From: an uncultured Microbacteriaceae bacterium
Lineage (GTDB): Bacteria; Actinomycetota; Actinomycetes; Actinomycetales; Microbacteriaceae
Length of the DNA: 64,000 nucleotides
Direction of reading: 5' to 3'
NCBI GenBank assembly: GCA_947487835.1
Contig: CANKXX010000007.1
Span: 217,076-281,075 of the forward strand
In this document: one piece after another, positions 15,690 through 26,094 of the stretch
Position numbering within the stretch: position 1 is the first letter of the stretch
How the letters are laid out: every line of letters begins with the position of its first letter
Position numbers and translations under genes: made by a program
Notes under the pieces: generated by a model
Told to the model about the DNA's origin: nothing
The model's input: the letters and a program-made list of their open reading frames with translations, nothing else
Databases searched by the model: none

Positions 15690-17366
15690 ATGCCCAACGC
15701 CGTATTCGATCCGCCCGTCCTCGAACCGGGAACCCTCCGGGTCATCCCGATCGGCGGCCTCGGCGAGATCGGCCGCAACATGACCGTCTACGAGATCGAC
15801 GGCAAGATCCTCATCGTCGACTGCGGCGTGCTCTTCCCCGAGGAGCAGCACCCGGGCGTCGACCTGATCCTCCCCGACATCTCGCCGATCCGCGACCGCC
15901 TCGACGACGTCGTCGGCGTCGTGCTCACCCACGGCCACGAGGACCACATCGGCGCGGTGCCCTACCTCCTGCGTCTGAAGCAGGACATCCCGCTGATCGG
16001 CTCCGGCCTCACGCTCGCGCTCATCGAGGCGAAGCTCAAGGAGCACCGCATCAAGCCCTACACGCTGCAGGTGCGCGAGGGTCAGCACGAGGACCTCGGA
16101 CCGTTCTCTCTCGAGTTCGTCGCCGTGAACCACTCGATCCCGGATGCGCTCGCGGTGTCCATCGTCACGAAGGCCGGCCGCGTGCTGCACACGGGCGACT
16201 TCAAGATGGACCAGCTCCCGCTCGACGACCGGATCACCGACCTCCGCGCGTTCGCCCGCCTGGGCGAGGAGGGTGTCGACCTCTTCCTGCCCGACTCCAC
16301 CAACGCGGACGTCCCCGGCTTCACCCCCACCGAGCGCTCCATCGGCCCGGTGCTGGACGCCGTCATCGGCAAGGCGCCCCGCCGCGTCATCGTCGCGAGC
16401 TTCTCAAGCCACGTGCACCGCGTACAGCAGGTGCTCGACGCCGCGCACGCCCACGGCCGCCGCGTCGCCTTCATCGGCCGCTCCATGGTGCGCAACATGG
16501 GCATCGCCGCGGACCTCGGCTACCTGAAGGTGCCCGAGGGCGTGCTCATCGACAGCAAGCAGGCCGCGAACCTGCCCGACAACCGCATCGTCTACATGAG
16601 CACCGGATCCCAGGGCGAGCCGATGGCCGTGCTCAGCCGCATGGCGAACATGGAGCACCAGATCGAGATCGGCAAAGACGACACGGTCATCCTCGCCTCG
16701 AGCCTCATCCCGGGCAACGAGAACGCCGTCTACCGCGTCATCAACGGGCTCACCAAGCTCGGCGCGAACGTGGTGCACAAGAGCAACGCCAAGGTGCACG
16801 TCTCCGGCCACGCGTCCGCGGGCGAGCTGCTCTACGTCTACAACATCCTGAAGCCCAAGAACGTGCTGCCCGTGCACGGCGAGTACCGGCACCTGCAGGC
16901 CAACCGCGACCTCGCCGTGCAGACCGGCGTGCGTGAGGAGAACACCTTCATCGCCGAGGACGGCACCGTGCTCGACATGCGCGCGGGACACGTGTCCGTG
17001 GTGGGCCAGCTCGACCTGGGCTACATCTACGTCGACGGGTCGACCGTGGGCGGTATTACGGATGCCGACCTCAAGGACCGCCGCATCCTCAGCGAGGAGG
17101 GCTTCATCTCGATCTTCGTCGTGGTCGAGGCCCAGACCGGCAAGGTCATCGTGGGGCCGGAGATCCAGGCCCGCGGGTTCGCCGAGGAGGAATCGGTCTT
17201 CGACGCCGTGAAGCCGCAGGTCATCCGTGCGCTCGCCGAGGCGGCCGCCAACGGCACCCGGGATTCGCACGCCTTCTCGCAGGTCGTGCGTCGCACGGTC
17301 GGCCGCTGGGTGAACTCCTCGCACCGTCGCCGTCCCATGATCATCCCGGTGGTCATCGAGGCCTGA
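15690..17366 (+). CDS. rnj: Ribonuclease J
   Basis: Metallo-beta-lactamase/beta-CASP ribonuclease with 5'-3' exo- and endonuclease activity in mRNA decay and rRNA maturation. 558 residues. The zinc motif HGHEDH is at 81-86, followed by HTGDFKMD, DSTNADVPGFTPTE and, in the beta-CASP part, ASFSSHVHRVQQVLD and GHAS. The C-terminal domain ends VNSSHRRRPMIIPVVIEA. AGGAACGAG upstream supports the ATG at 15690. It acts in the same RNA pathway as pnp at the start of the window. Confidence 0.96.
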   Translation: MPNAVFDPPVLEPGTLRVIPIGGLGEIGRNMTVYEIDGKILIVDCGVLFPEEQHPGVDLILPDISPIRDRLDDVVGVVLTHGHEDHIGAVPYLLRLKQDIPLIGSGLTLALIEAKLKEHRIKPYTLQVREGQHEDLGPFSLEFVAVNHSIPDALAVSIVTKAGRVLHTGDFKMDQLPLDDRITDLRAFARLGEEGVDLFLPDSTNADVPGFTPTERSIGPVLDAVIGKAPRRVIVASFSSHVHRVQQVLDAAHAHGRRVAFIGRSMVRNMGIAADLGYLKVPEGVLIDSKQAANLPDNRIVYMSTGSQGEPMAVLSRMANMEHQIEIGKDDTVILASSLIPGNENAVYRVINGLTKLGANVVHKSNAKVHVSGHASAGELLYVYNILKPKNVLPVHGEYRHLQANRDLAVQTGVREENTFIAEDGTVLDMRAGHVSVVGQLDLGYIYVDGSTVGGITDADLKDRRILSEEGFISIFVVVEAQTGKVIVGPEIQARGFAEEESVFDAVKPQVIRALAEAAANGTRDSHAFSQVVRRTVGRWVNSSHRRRPMIIPVVIEA

Positions 17367-17419
17367 GTCACGGAGAAAGCGGGGGCGTGGGGGATGCAGG
17401 AGTTCGTTCGGCGGAGGCG

Positions 17420-18130
17420 ATGAGCCGTGCGGACAGGGGCCGTGAGCATGCGCGGTCCGGACGTCGGCGTGGGTGCGCGCCGCGCGTGCGCGGCTGGGCA
17501 GTGCTGGTGGTCGTGACCCTCGCCCTGACCGGCTGCGTCGGCGGCTCGGACGACGACCCGACGCCGACGCCGACCGCCAGCGCCCCGCCGACCGAGATCC
17601 CGGCCAAGCCGGACTTCGACGACCTCGTCGTGTCTCCCGCGGGTCTCGGCTCGCTGCGGGTCGGCGAGCCGGTCGAGGATTCGGAGATGGTCTCGTTCGT
17701 CCCCGACTACTGCTCGACCGTCGAGGGCGAGGGGCGCTCGGGGGAGGGGCGCTGGCAGAACACCTACGTGCCGCGCGAGGACCCGCGTCCGTTCGGGGTC
17801 GACGTCGGGAAGGACGGGAAGGTCGTCCGCATCGACATCCTGGACGAGTCGCTCCGCACCGCGGACGACATCGGCCTCGGCACCGCGGTGGAGGAGCTCC
17901 TCTCCACCTATGCCGACGTGGAGGGCGGGACCGCGAACACGCTCGCCGACCTCTACTACCTCCGCACCAGCGACGGCACCCTCGTCTTCGAGGTGGCGAA
18001 CAATCTCGTCGAGGACTACTACGAGGAGGACGTCGTCGGCACCGTGGTCTTCCTACGGGTCGTCGCGCCGACCGTCGACCCGGACCAGTCGCTCGCGGGT
18101 ACCGATTTCTACGCGGGGCGATGCCTCTGA
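17420..18130 (+). CDS. Putative secreted lipoprotein of unknown function
   Basis: 236 residues. A basic N terminus, a hydrophobic segment (about 25-38) and the lipobox LTGC (Cys39) indicate a lipid-anchored exported protein. A Thr/Pro-rich linker (DDDPTPTPTASAPP) leads to a compact domain of about 170 residues with two further cysteines. I do not recognise the domain. The ATG at 17420 was chosen because GGAGG lies just upstream. It sits between rnj and a GNAT gene. Confidence 0.75.
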   Translation: MSRADRGREHARSGRRRGCAPRVRGWAVLVVVTLALTGCVGGSDDDPTPTPTASAPPTEIPAKPDFDDLVVSPAGLGSLRVGEPVEDSEMVSFVPDYCSTVEGEGRSGEGRWQNTYVPREDPRPFGVDVGKDGKVVRIDILDESLRTADDIGLGTAVEELLSTYADVEGGTANTLADLYYLRTSDGTLVFEVANNLVEDYYEEDVVGTVVFLRVVAPTVDPDQSLAGTDFYAGRCL

Positions 18131-18211
18131 CCGCTCGCGGCAGCGCCCGTCCGCCGCGTGTGCCGCTACGCTGGCGTACCCGCGTCCCCCCGCATGCCGA
18201 TTGGTGCAGCC

Positions 18212-18709
18212 ATGAGCGATCCGACGTTCACGATCCGGCCCGCCACGATGGAGGACGCCCGGCTGCTCACCGACATGCTCGTCGAGGCGGCGAACTGGCA
18301 CCCGACGCGGAAGCGATCGCGCGACGCGACCCTGGCCGACCCCGCCGTGTCGCACTACGTCGCCGGCTGGCCGCGGCCGGGGGACCTCGGCTCCGTCGCC
18401 GTCACGGCGAACGGGACGACGATCGGAGCGTGCTGGCTGCGGCTGCTCACCGCGGCGGACCCGGGTTATGGCTACGTCGCGCCGGGAGTGCCCGAGCTGA
18501 CCCTGGGGGTGAACCCGGCCTGGCGGAGCCGCGGCGTCGGCCGTGCGCTGCTCCAGGCCGTCGTCGCGCAGGCCAGGGAGGCCGGCTTCGCCCGGATCAG
18601 CCTCAGCTGCGAGCGAGCCAACTTCGCCATGGGCCTGTACCGCGGGGAGGGCTTCGTCACGGTCGAGTCCGGTCAGGATGCCGACACGATGGTGCGCACC
18701 CTCAACTGA
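18212..18709 (+). CDS. GNAT family N-acetyltransferase
   Basis: 165 residues. The acetyl-CoA-binding motif is in LGVNPAWRSRGVGRALLQ (about 90-107). Motif B is the YRGEGF block near residue 148. The acceptor substrate cannot be inferred. The ATG at 18212 follows no strong ribosome binding site, and an in-frame upstream ATG at 18158 is possible. A TACGCT -10 candidate lies at 18167-18172, which favours the downstream start. Confidence 0.85.
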   Translation: MSDPTFTIRPATMEDARLLTDMLVEAANWHPTRKRSRDATLADPAVSHYVAGWPRPGDLGSVAVTANGTTIGACWLRLLTAADPGYGYVAPGVPELTLGVNPAWRSRGVGRALLQAVVAQAREAGFARISLSCERANFAMGLYRGEGFVTVESGQDADTMVRTLN

Positions 18710-18866
18710 TGGGCCGACCCGTCCGGCGCCCGACCGCGGGTGCCCGCCGATCTCCGCCCCCGGGCGGGAGCGCAATCATCCTTCCGGCTGAGGCGCATTT
18801 CCCCACCTCCTGGATAGTGTGACCGACATACCGATCCGCGGGGCAGCGGAAGAAAGGCGGTCCCCG

Positions 18867-19880
18867 ATGGGTGTCACGCGCAAGTGGATCTTCCCGATCC
18901 TTCGGCTGATCATTTTCGGCGCCATCGCGGCGGCACTGGTCAAGCTCGCATTCTTCGGCGGCGCGACCGCGACCACGGACCCGGCGGTGCCGACCGGGGA
19001 GATCACCCAGGCCGAGGTAGCGGTCACCACCGGCACGATCGTGAACGACATCGTCGTGGAGGGCACCATCGCGGCGGACCCGACGGTGCCGGTCCGCGCG
19101 ACGCTCGCCGGCCAGGTCTCCGAGCTCCTCCTCGGCCAGGGCGCGACGGTCGCCGAAGGCGACCCGATCCTGCGGATCAGGCAGGAGACGCCGGTCGATC
19201 CGGTTGTCGCGGAGGACGGGACGGTCACCCAGCCGAAGCCCAAGGTGCGGGTCGAGACCGTCTACGCGCCGATCGCCGGCGTCGTGGGTTCGCTCCCCGT
19301 GCTGGAGGACCAGGAGGTGTCGGTCGGCGACAGCCTCGGCTCCGTCGCCCCCTCCACGTTCTCGGCCACCGGCACGCTGACGGCCGAGCAGCAGTACCGG
19401 CTGGTCAGCCAGCCCGCGGACGCCACCGTCACCATCCCCGGCGGTCCCGCGCCGTTCACCTGCCCCGGCCTCACTGTGTCGAACGGCGGCCCGGCCGAAG
19501 GGGAGGAGGACCCGTTCGCGGGAGCGGAGGGCGGAGGCGCTCCTGCTGCGGGCGGCACCACGGTCGCGTGCGCTATCCCGGCGGAGGTCCGGGTGTTCAA
19601 CGGCCTTGCCGCGAGCATCACCATCGCCGCGGGCGAGGCGGCGGACGTGCTCACCCTTCCCACGACCGCCGTGGAGGGGCTCTCCGAGAACGGCAACGTC
19701 TGGCTCGTCTCGCCCGAGGGCGGCGAGCCGGAGAAGCGCCCGGTCCGCATCGGGCTCAACGACGGCGTGTCCGTGCAGATCGTCGACGGGCTCGCCGAGG
19801 GCGACATGGTGCTCCAGTTCGTGCCGGGAGCGCCGGCGCCCGTCGAGGGCGAGGACGGCTTCGTCGGGTTCAGCGGATGA
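18867..19880 (+). CDS. Membrane fusion / periplasmic-adaptor-like subunit of a MacAB-type exporter
   Basis: 337 residues: one N-terminal transmembrane segment (about 6-30), then a HlyD/MacA-like extracytoplasmic domain. That domain has a split barrel-sandwich hybrid (LAGQVSELLLGQGATVAEGDPILRI and YAPIAGVVGSLPV) and a C-terminal MacA-type end (VRIGLNDGVSVQIVDGLAEGD). In this monoderm it would stand on the outer face of the membrane. I chose the ATG at 18867 (AAAGG upstream) over a GTG at 18819. Its stop overlaps the ABC ATPase start (ATGA). Confidence 0.85.
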   Translation: MGVTRKWIFPILRLIIFGAIAAALVKLAFFGGATATTDPAVPTGEITQAEVAVTTGTIVNDIVVEGTIAADPTVPVRATLAGQVSELLLGQGATVAEGDPILRIRQETPVDPVVAEDGTVTQPKPKVRVETVYAPIAGVVGSLPVLEDQEVSVGDSLGSVAPSTFSATGTLTAEQQYRLVSQPADATVTIPGGPAPFTCPGLTVSNGGPAEGEEDPFAGAEGGGAPAAGGTTVACAIPAEVRVFNGLAASITIAAGEAADVLTLPTTAVEGLSENGNVWLVSPEGGEPEKRPVRIGLNDGVSVQIVDGLAEGDMVLQFVPGAPAPVEGEDGFVGFSG

Positions 19881-20581
19881 GCCTCGTCCGCCTCGAGGGC
19901 GTGACCCGCACCATCCCGCTCCCGGACGCGCCCCCGCTCACCATCCTCACCGGCGTCGACCTCGAGGTGAACGCCGGGGACCACATCTCCATCGTCGGTC
20001 GCTCCGGCTCCGGCAAGTCCACCCTGCTCAACATCCTCGGCCTGCTCGACGCCCCCACGACCGGACGCATCCTGCTCGGCGACACGGACGTGTCGACGCT
20101 GTCGTCGGCGGCCCGCGACCGCGCCCGCGGACGCGACATCGGGTTCATCTTCCAGCAGTTCAACCTGCTCTCCGGCCGCAGCGCGCTGGAGAACGTGATG
20201 ACCCCGCTGCTGTACGCGAGCGGACGGCAGTTCTGGCGCCGTTCGGCGATCGCGGCAGAGATGCTCGACCGCGTCGGGCTCGGCCACCGGCTCAGCACCA
20301 TGCCGGAGAAGCTCTCGGGCGGCGAGCAGCAGCGCGTCGCCATCGCGCGCGCCCTCGTGCGCTCGCCGCGGATCATCCTCGCCGACGAGCCGACCGGCGC
20401 GCTCGACGTCGAGACGGGCGAGACCGTCATGGGACTGCTCGACGAGGTGGCGAGGACCGCGGGGTCCGCCCTGGTCACGATCACCCACGACCCGCACGTC
20501 GCGGCGCTGGCCGAGCGGCACTACCGGCTCGACCGCGGCGTGCTCATCACGACCGGCGCGGGCGCGGAGGTCTCGGCATGA
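19877..20581 (+). CDS. ABC transporter ATP-binding protein (MacB/LolD type)
   Basis: 234 residues. Walker A is GRSGSGKS (41-48), the Q loop is IFQQFN, the signature is [15 protein letters not shown], Walker B is IILADEPTGALD, and the H switch is in TITHDP. It is translationally coupled by ATGA overlaps to the adaptor gene upstream and the permease gene downstream. The unit is a complete adaptor-ATPase-permease exporter. Likely cargo is a peptide, lipid or drug, unresolved. Confidence 0.93.
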   Translation: MSLVRLEGVTRTIPLPDAPPLTILTGVDLEVNAGDHISIVGRSGSGKSTLLNILGLLDAPTTGRILLGDTDVSTLSSAARDRARGRDIGFIFQQFNLLSGRSALENVMTPLLYASGRQFWRRSAIAAEMLDRVGLGHRLSTMPEKLSGGEQQRVAIARALVRSPRIILADEPTGALDVETGETVMGLLDEVARTAGSALVTITHDPHVAALAERHYRLDRGVLITTGAGAEVSA

Positions 20582-21798
20582 GGAACGCGGCGACGGGCTT
20601 CGTCGGGGCCGTCGTCGAGGCCTGGGCGGAGCTGCGCATCCATCGCACGCGCGTGCTGCTCTCCCTCGTCGGCGTCGCGGTCGCCGTCTGCGCCATCACC
20701 TCCGTCGTCGGCCTTGGCGCCGTGGCCGAGCAGGCGCAGCGGGAGTTCTCCGAGCGCGGGGGAGGCCGTCCGGCGACGCTGACCATCTCGTCGTTCGCCC
20801 CCGACACCGGCATGCCCGCGCCCTACGCGGAGACGAGGGACGCCTACGCCGAGGCGCTCGATCGGTACGGGGTCACCTACTCGAGCACCGTGCTCTACAC
20901 CGGGATCCGTGCGCAGTTCCCCGACGGGGTGCGCGACGTCAGCCTGACGGTGGTGGACGCCGACTACGGCACCATGCACCGCGTCCCCGTGGAGCAGGGG
21001 CGCTGGTTCGCGGATGCCGACGCGGCACGACTGGCGCCCGCGCTCGTGGTGAACGAGGCGTTCCTCGTCGCGCTCGGCGGGGTGGAGCTCGCCGCCAACC
21101 CCACGGTCTCGCTCGTCGGCGCGCAGGACACCACCGCCGTCGTCACGGGCGTGGTGCCCGACAACTATCCGGAGGAGGGCCCGACGGCCTACATTCTCCT
21201 CGACGCATACGAGCGTGTCGCCGGTCCGGAGGAGGTCGCCCTGGGGCAGCCGTCCCTGGAGGCGTGGGTGCCGCCGGAGATCTCCGACGAGCTGTCCGAG
21301 CGGCTGCGCACCGACATCGCGTCCGCGCTCGGCGACGGGGTCGAGGTCTCCGTCAACCGCAACGACTTCGCCGCCTTCGGGGAGGACCCGTTCCTCCCGA
21401 TCAAGCTGCTCGTGGGCGGCGTCGCCGCTCTCGTCCTGCTGCTCGGCGCCCTCGGACTCGTGAACATCTCGCTCGTCACCGTGCGCCAGCGCATCCGCGA
21501 GATCGGGGTGCGCCGCAGCTTCGGGGCGACGACCGGCCGCGTCTTCTTCGCCGTGCTCATGGAGAGTGTCGTCGCGACCATGGCCGCCGGTGTCGTCGGC
21601 GTGCTCGCGGCGGTGGCCATCGTGAAGAGCCCCTTCGTCACGGATGCGCTCGGCCAGGGTGTCGTGGACCTGCCGCCGTTCCCGCTCGACGCGGCCATCC
21701 TCGGCCTCGCCGCGTCGCTCTTCGTCGGCGCGCTCGCCGGGCTGCTGCCCGCCATCGTCGCGGTGCGGGTGAAGGTCATCGATGCCATCCGGTACTGA
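20578..21798 (+). CDS. ABC transporter permease (MacB/FtsX family)
   Basis: 406 residues with the MacB topology: TM1 (about 28-48), a large extracytoplasmic domain (about 50-275), then three C-terminal TM segments. FtsX-type coupling features (VRQRIREIGVRRSFGAT) lie between TM2 and TM3. The start overlaps the ATPase stop. It forms the membrane part of the exporter encoded by 18867-21798. Confidence 0.9.
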   Translation: MRNAATGFVGAVVEAWAELRIHRTRVLLSLVGVAVAVCAITSVVGLGAVAEQAQREFSERGGGRPATLTISSFAPDTGMPAPYAETRDAYAEALDRYGVTYSSTVLYTGIRAQFPDGVRDVSLTVVDADYGTMHRVPVEQGRWFADADAARLAPALVVNEAFLVALGGVELAANPTVSLVGAQDTTAVVTGVVPDNYPEEGPTAYILLDAYERVAGPEEVALGQPSLEAWVPPEISDELSERLRTDIASALGDGVEVSVNRNDFAAFGEDPFLPIKLLVGGVAALVLLLGALGLVNISLVTVRQRIREIGVRRSFGATTGRVFFAVLMESVVATMAAGVVGVLAAVAIVKSPFVTDALGQGVVDLPPFPLDAAILGLAASLFVGALAGLLPAIVAVRVKVIDAIRY

Positions 21799-21864
21799 CC
21801 GGCTGAAACAGACACCCGAGCCCCCTTGCCGGCCCGCGGCGGAGCGGGAAGGTACCGTAAGGGA

Positions 21865-24705
21865 ATGGCCACGAGCACCAAGTCGACCGGCCGCGCCCGG
21901 GCGTCGCAGGGGCGCGGCACCGCGTCGCCCGTCGCGAAGTCCTCGCGCGGCACCACAGAGACGACCGGACGCGGGTCATCCTCCGGCGCCCCGCAGAAGA
22001 CCGTGAAGTACCCGGCGGCGGAGGAGCCCCAGGAGGGCGGCCTGCTGTCCCGCGGCTGGATGGGCCTCGCCCACCTCACCGGCGGGGCCGCGCGCGCGCT
22101 CGGCCCGGAGAAGCTGAGCAAGGAGGACAGGCGGGACGGCTTCCCGTTCTTCCTCATCGTGCTCGCCGTGATCGGCGCCGTCGTCGAGTGGTTCAACCCG
22201 ACCGATGCCGTGGCGATCGCGCTCGACGCCTACACGTTCGGCGGGCTGTTCGGCCGGGTGGCCTTCGCCCTGCCGGTCATCCTGTTCCTCTTCGCGCTCT
22301 GGCTATTCCGGCACCCCTCGACGACCGACGACAACGGCCGCATCGGCATCGGCCTCGGCCTGCTGCTCGTGACCGTCTCGGGCCTCTGCCACCTCACCGG
22401 CGGGCAGCCCGACCCGAGCGAGGGCATGATCGTGCTGGCCACCGCGGGCGGCGTGCTCGGCTGGATCCTCGCCGCGCCCCTCACCGTCCTGCTGACCCAG
22501 TACGGCGCGGGCGTCGTGATCGCGATCCTGCTCGTGCTCTCCCTGTTCATCGTCACGAAGACCCCGCCGAACCGCGTGGGCCCGCGCCTGCGCGAGCTCT
22601 ACGGCTACCTCTTCGGCACGACGGACGCCGAGACGGACCGGGGCGGCAAGGATTCCCGCAGGGACGCGGGCAAGGACGGCGACGACGACGACGACGAGGA
22701 CTCCGAGGGTCAGCTGCCCTGGTGGCGCCGCAACAAGTCGCAGCGCGAGGACGACCCGGCCTACGACAGCCCGGTGCTGGCGCCGTCGGCGACCAGCCCG
22801 ACCGAGATCCTCGACCGGACGCCGGACCCGGAGGAGGCCACGAAGCCGCTCCCCGGCCAGTTCGACACGGAGGTGCTCGGCGACCTGCTGCACCCCGATC
22901 AGATGCCGCCGGCCTCCTCGAGGAGGAAGAGCGCGTCCCCGGTGCCCGGCCCCGTCACCGCGCCGAGCCCGACGAGCATCCTGGACGACGACAGCATGTC
23001 GGCCACGGACGAGCTGCCCGGCTTCGAGGGTGGCGACTTCGACGAGGACGTGGCCACGCCCACGTCGGACGCGCCCGTCGCGCCCTACCGCCTGCCGTCG
23101 CCCGCCGCCCTTTCCGCGGGCACTCCGGCGAAGGCGCGCTCCGCCGTGAACGACGAGGTCGTGCGGGCGATCACCGAGGTGCTCACCAACTTCTCGGTCG
23201 ACGCGACGGTCACCGGCTTCTCCCGCGGCCCGACCGTCACCCGGTACGAGCTCGAGGTCGGACCGGGCACGAAGGTCGAGCGCGTCACCGCGCTCGCCAA
23301 GAACATCAGCTACGCCGTCGCGAGCAACGAGGTGCGCATCCTCTCGCCCATCCCGGGCAAGAGCGCCATCGGCATCGAGATCCCCAACACGGACCGCGAG
23401 ATCGTCTCCCTCGGCGACGTGCTGCGCTCCTCGGTCGCGACGAGCAGCTCGCACCCCATGACCATCGGCGTGGGCAAGGACGTCGAGGGCGGCTTCGTCG
23501 TCGCGAACCTCGCCAAGATGCCGCACCTCCTGGTCGCCGGTTCCACCGGCTCCGGAAAGTCCAGCTTCGTCAACTCGATGATCACGAGCCTGCTCATGCG
23601 GGCCAAGCCGTCCGACGTGCGCATGGTGCTCATCGACCCGAAGCGCGTGGAGCTCACCATCTACGCGGGCGTCCCGCACCTGATCACGCCCATCATCACG
23701 AACCCCAAGAAGGCGGCGGAAGCGCTGCAGTGGGTCGTGAAGGAGATGGACATGCGGTACGACGACCTGGCCAGCTTCGGCTTCCGGCACATCGACGACT
23801 TCAACAAGGCCGTGGTCAACGACGAGATCGTGCTGCCCGCCGGCAGCCAGCGCAAGCTGAAGCCGTACCCCTACCTCCTCGTCGTGGTCGACGAGCTCGC
23901 CGACCTCATGATGGTCGCGCCGCGCGACGTAGAGGACTCGATCGTGCGCATCACGCAGCTCGCCCGCGCGTCCGGCATCCACCTCGTGCTCGCCACTCAG
24001 CGGCCCTCCGTCGACGTCGTGACCGGCCTCATCAAGGCCAACGTGCCGAGCCGCCTCGCCTTCGCGGTGAGCAGCATGACCGACTCGCGGGTCATCCTCG
24101 ACCAGCCCGGCGCGGACAAGCTCATCGGCCAGGGCGATGCCCTGTTCCTGCCCATGGGCGCCTCGAAGGCCATCCGGGTGCAGGGCGCGTGGGTGAACGA
24201 GAGCGAGGTCGTCAAGGTCGTCGAGCACGTCACCCGGCAGGCGCAGCCGGAATACCGGCCCGACGTCGCGGCGACCGTGGAGCGCAAGGAGATCGACGCC
24301 GACATCGGCGACGACCTCGACCTGCTGCTGCAGGCCACGGAGCTCGTCGTCAGCACCCAGTTCGGGTCGACCTCCATGCTGCAGCGGAAGCTCCGCGTCG
24401 GCTTCGCGAAGGCGGGCCGCCTGATGGACCTGCTCGAGTCGCGCGAGGTCGTCGGTCCGTCCGAGGGCTCGAAGGCGCGCGACGTGCTCGTCGCCGCCGA
24501 GCAGCTGCCCGCGGTCCTGGCCCGGATGCGGGGCGAGGAGCCCGCGGCGTCCGCCCCCCGGACCGCGTCTCCCGTGACCGCGCAGCCGGACGCGGACGAG
24601 GACGACCGGTACTCCGCCGACCCGCTCGAGAAGGACTACTCCGGATACGATGAGGAGGAGGGCTCCTCGGACGAGGACGCCTGGGGGCTGACCGGCAGGG
24701 AGTGA
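21865..24705 (+). CDS. ftsK: DNA translocase FtsK/SpoIIIE
   Basis: Hexameric DNA pump that clears chromosomes through the division septum. 946 residues: N-terminal basic/Ser-rich segment, about four TM segments (95-235), an acidic/Pro linker (260-410), a motor with Walker A GSTGSGKS at 559-566 and Walker B VVDELADL, then a winged-helix gamma domain ([22 protein letters not shown]). The ATG at 21865 lies 6 nt after TACCGT (21853-21858). A GTG of the next gene overlaps its stop. Confidence 0.96.
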   Translation: MATSTKSTGRARASQGRGTASPVAKSSRGTTETTGRGSSSGAPQKTVKYPAAEEPQEGGLLSRGWMGLAHLTGGAARALGPEKLSKEDRRDGFPFFLIVLAVIGAVVEWFNPTDAVAIALDAYTFGGLFGRVAFALPVILFLFALWLFRHPSTTDDNGRIGIGLGLLLVTVSGLCHLTGGQPDPSEGMIVLATAGGVLGWILAAPLTVLLTQYGAGVVIAILLVLSLFIVTKTPPNRVGPRLRELYGYLFGTTDAETDRGGKDSRRDAGKDGDDDDDEDSEGQLPWWRRNKSQREDDPAYDSPVLAPSATSPTEILDRTPDPEEATKPLPGQFDTEVLGDLLHPDQMPPASSRRKSASPVPGPVTAPSPTSILDDDSMSATDELPGFEGGDFDEDVATPTSDAPVAPYRLPSPAALSAGTPAKARSAVNDEVVRAITEVLTNFSVDATVTGFSRGPTVTRYELEVGPGTKVERVTALAKNISYAVASNEVRILSPIPGKSAIGIEIPNTDREIVSLGDVLRSSVATSSSHPMTIGVGKDVEGGFVVANLAKMPHLLVAGSTGSGKSSFVNSMITSLLMRAKPSDVRMVLIDPKRVELTIYAGVPHLITPIITNPKKAAEALQWVVKEMDMRYDDLASFGFRHIDDFNKAVVNDEIVLPAGSQRKLKPYPYLLVVVDELADLMMVAPRDVEDSIVRITQLARASGIHLVLATQRPSVDVVTGLIKANVPSRLAFAVSSMTDSRVILDQPGADKLIGQGDALFLPMGASKAIRVQGAWVNESEVVKVVEHVTRQAQPEYRPDVAATVERKEIDADIGDDLDLLLQATELVVSTQFGSTSMLQRKLRVGFAKAGRLMDLLESREVVGPSEGSKARDVLVAAEQLPAVLARMRGEEPAASAPRTASPVTAQPDADEDDRYSADPLEKDYSGYDEEEGSSDEDAWGLTGRE

Positions 24706-25373
24706 TCGGCGTGCCGAAGAGCACCGTGCAGAGGGATGGCGCACCGGCGCGCACCCCGTCCGCTCTCGGCGGTTCGCTGCGAGGGCGTTTCATCAGCAGG
24801 GGCGACACCCCCGCGAGCAACGCGAACCTCGCCAACGTCATCACGGTGGTCCGCATCCTGCTGGCGCCGCTGTTCATCGCCCTCCTGCTCGCGGACGACT
24901 CCGCGGACGGCGCTCTGCGCTACATCGCCGCCGCCCTGTTCATCGTGGCCATCGCCACGGACGGGGTCGACGGCGCGATCGCCCGGGGCCGGAACCTGGT
25001 GACCGACGCGGGCAAGCTGCTCGACCCGATCGCCGACAAGGTGCTGATCGGCAGTGCCCTCGTCTCGCTCTCCCTGCTGGGCGAGCTGCCCTGGTGGGTC
25101 ACCATCGTCATCATGGTGCGCGAGATCGGCATCACGGTGTACCGCTTCGCCGTGCTGAGCGACCGGGTCATCCCGGCCTCGCGCGGCGGCAAGCTCAAGA
25201 CCATCGCCCAGTCGGTCGCGATCTCCCTCGCCCTCGTGCCGCTGTGGTCCCTCCTCGGCCCCTGGGTGCACGTGCTCAACACCGGCGTCATGTCGGTCGC
25301 CGTCCTGCTCACCGTGGTCACCGGCATCGACTACGTCGTGCAGGCGGTGCGGCACAACAGGACCCCGCGATGA
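24702..25373 (+). CDS. pgsA: CDP-diacylglycerol--glycerol-3-phosphate 3-phosphatidyltransferase
   Basis: Integral membrane enzyme that makes phosphatidylglycerophosphate. 223 residues with several TM helices. The CDP-alcohol phosphotransferase signature D-x2-DG-x2-AR-x8-G-x3-D-x3-D is complete at 87-112 (DGVDGAIAR then [11 protein letters not shown]). The GTG start overlaps the ftsK stop and the gene overlaps the pncC start, so ftsK-pgsA-pncC is one translationally coupled unit, as in mycobacteria. Confidence 0.93.
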   Translation: MIGVPKSTVQRDGAPARTPSALGGSLRGRFISRGDTPASNANLANVITVVRILLAPLFIALLLADDSADGALRYIAAALFIVAIATDGVDGAIARGRNLVTDAGKLLDPIADKVLIGSALVSLSLLGELPWWVTIVIMVREIGITVYRFAVLSDRVIPASRGGKLKTIAQSVAISLALVPLWSLLGPWVHVLNTGVMSVAVLLTVVTGIDYVVQAVRHNRTPR

Positions 25374-25954
25374 CGGCCGAGGAGGAGGTCGTGCGCGACG
25401 CGGCCGGCACGGACCGGTCGGAGGAGACGGGCGGCCCGAGCGTCCACGGCGTCTCCGTCGACGGCCTCGCGATCGAGCTGATCGCCGAGCTGACCGCGCG
25501 CGGCCTCAGCGTCGCCGTGGCGGAGTCCCTGACCGGTGGGCTGCTGACGGCGAAGCTCATCGACCCGCCCGGCGCCTCCGCCGTGGTCTGGGGCGGCGTC
25601 GTCGCCTACAACACGGAGCTGAAGCACAGCCTCCTCGGCGTCGACTCGTACGTGCTCGCCGCCCACGGGGCGGTCCACCCCGACGTCGCCGGGCGCATGG
25701 CGGTGGGGGTGCGCGAGCACTGCAGGGTGTCGGGCCGACCCGCCGACATCGGCATCGCGACCACGGGCGCGGCCGGTCCGGACCCGCAGGACGGCCAGCC
25801 CGCGGGAACGGTGTTCGTGGGTATCTCGACGCCCGCGGGCACGAGGGTCACGCGCCTGGCGCTCTCCGGCGACCGCAGCGAGATCCGCAACACCACCGTC
25901 TACGAGGCCCTCCTCCTTCTCAAGAACGCGGTGGACGTCCTCGGGAACAAATGA
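25370..25954 (+). CDS. pncC: CinA-family nicotinamide-nucleotide amidohydrolase
   Basis: 194 residues. Only the CinA C-terminal amidase domain is present, which deamidates NMN in pyridine nucleotide recycling. Conserved blocks are VAVAESLTGGLLTAKL, VWGGVVAYN, and TTGAAGPDPQDGQPAGTVFVG. Residues 1-25 are a nonconserved acidic lead. The ATG overlaps the pgsA stop. Its position between pgsA and the clgR-like gene matches the conserved actinobacterial order. Confidence 0.92.
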   Translation: MTAEEEVVRDAAGTDRSEETGGPSVHGVSVDGLAIELIAELTARGLSVAVAESLTGGLLTAKLIDPPGASAVVWGGVVAYNTELKHSLLGVDSYVLAAHGAVHPDVAGRMAVGVREHCRVSGRPADIGIATTGAAGPDPQDGQPAGTVFVGISTPAGTRVTRLALSGDRSEIRNTTVYEALLLLKNAVDVLGNK

Positions 25955-25967
25955 CCGCGACGCGCAG

Positions 25968-26037
25968 TTGTTACAAGCGGGTTCACAAGCAAACCCCCAG
26001 TGTGAATGGTTAGATTGGCGCAATCGGTGGTTGTAAC
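25968..26037. promoter_or_regulatory. Candidate promoter and operator region of the clgR-like gene
   Basis: AT-richer than its surroundings. A TAGATT -10 candidate lies at 26011-26016. Around it are TTGTTACAA (25968-25976, itself palindromic), an inverted repeat TTCACA/TGTGAA (25982-25987 and 26001-26006), and GTTACAA/TTGTAAC arms (25970-25976 and 26031-26037). The leader is about 75 nt. No -35 with good spacing is seen. Confidence 0.45.
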
Positions 26038-26094
26038 GTTGTCCATCCGTATCCGCCGGCTTTCGCAGGCGCACAGGCATTGAAGGAGGGTCCA

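Noticed and set aside
22303..24744. Long minus-strand open frame opposite ftsK (813 codons)
   Set aside because: Antisense to a gene with clear family motifs. Its composition is the Arg/Gly/Val/His/Asp-rich pattern of reverse frames in high-GC DNA, with no recognisable domain.
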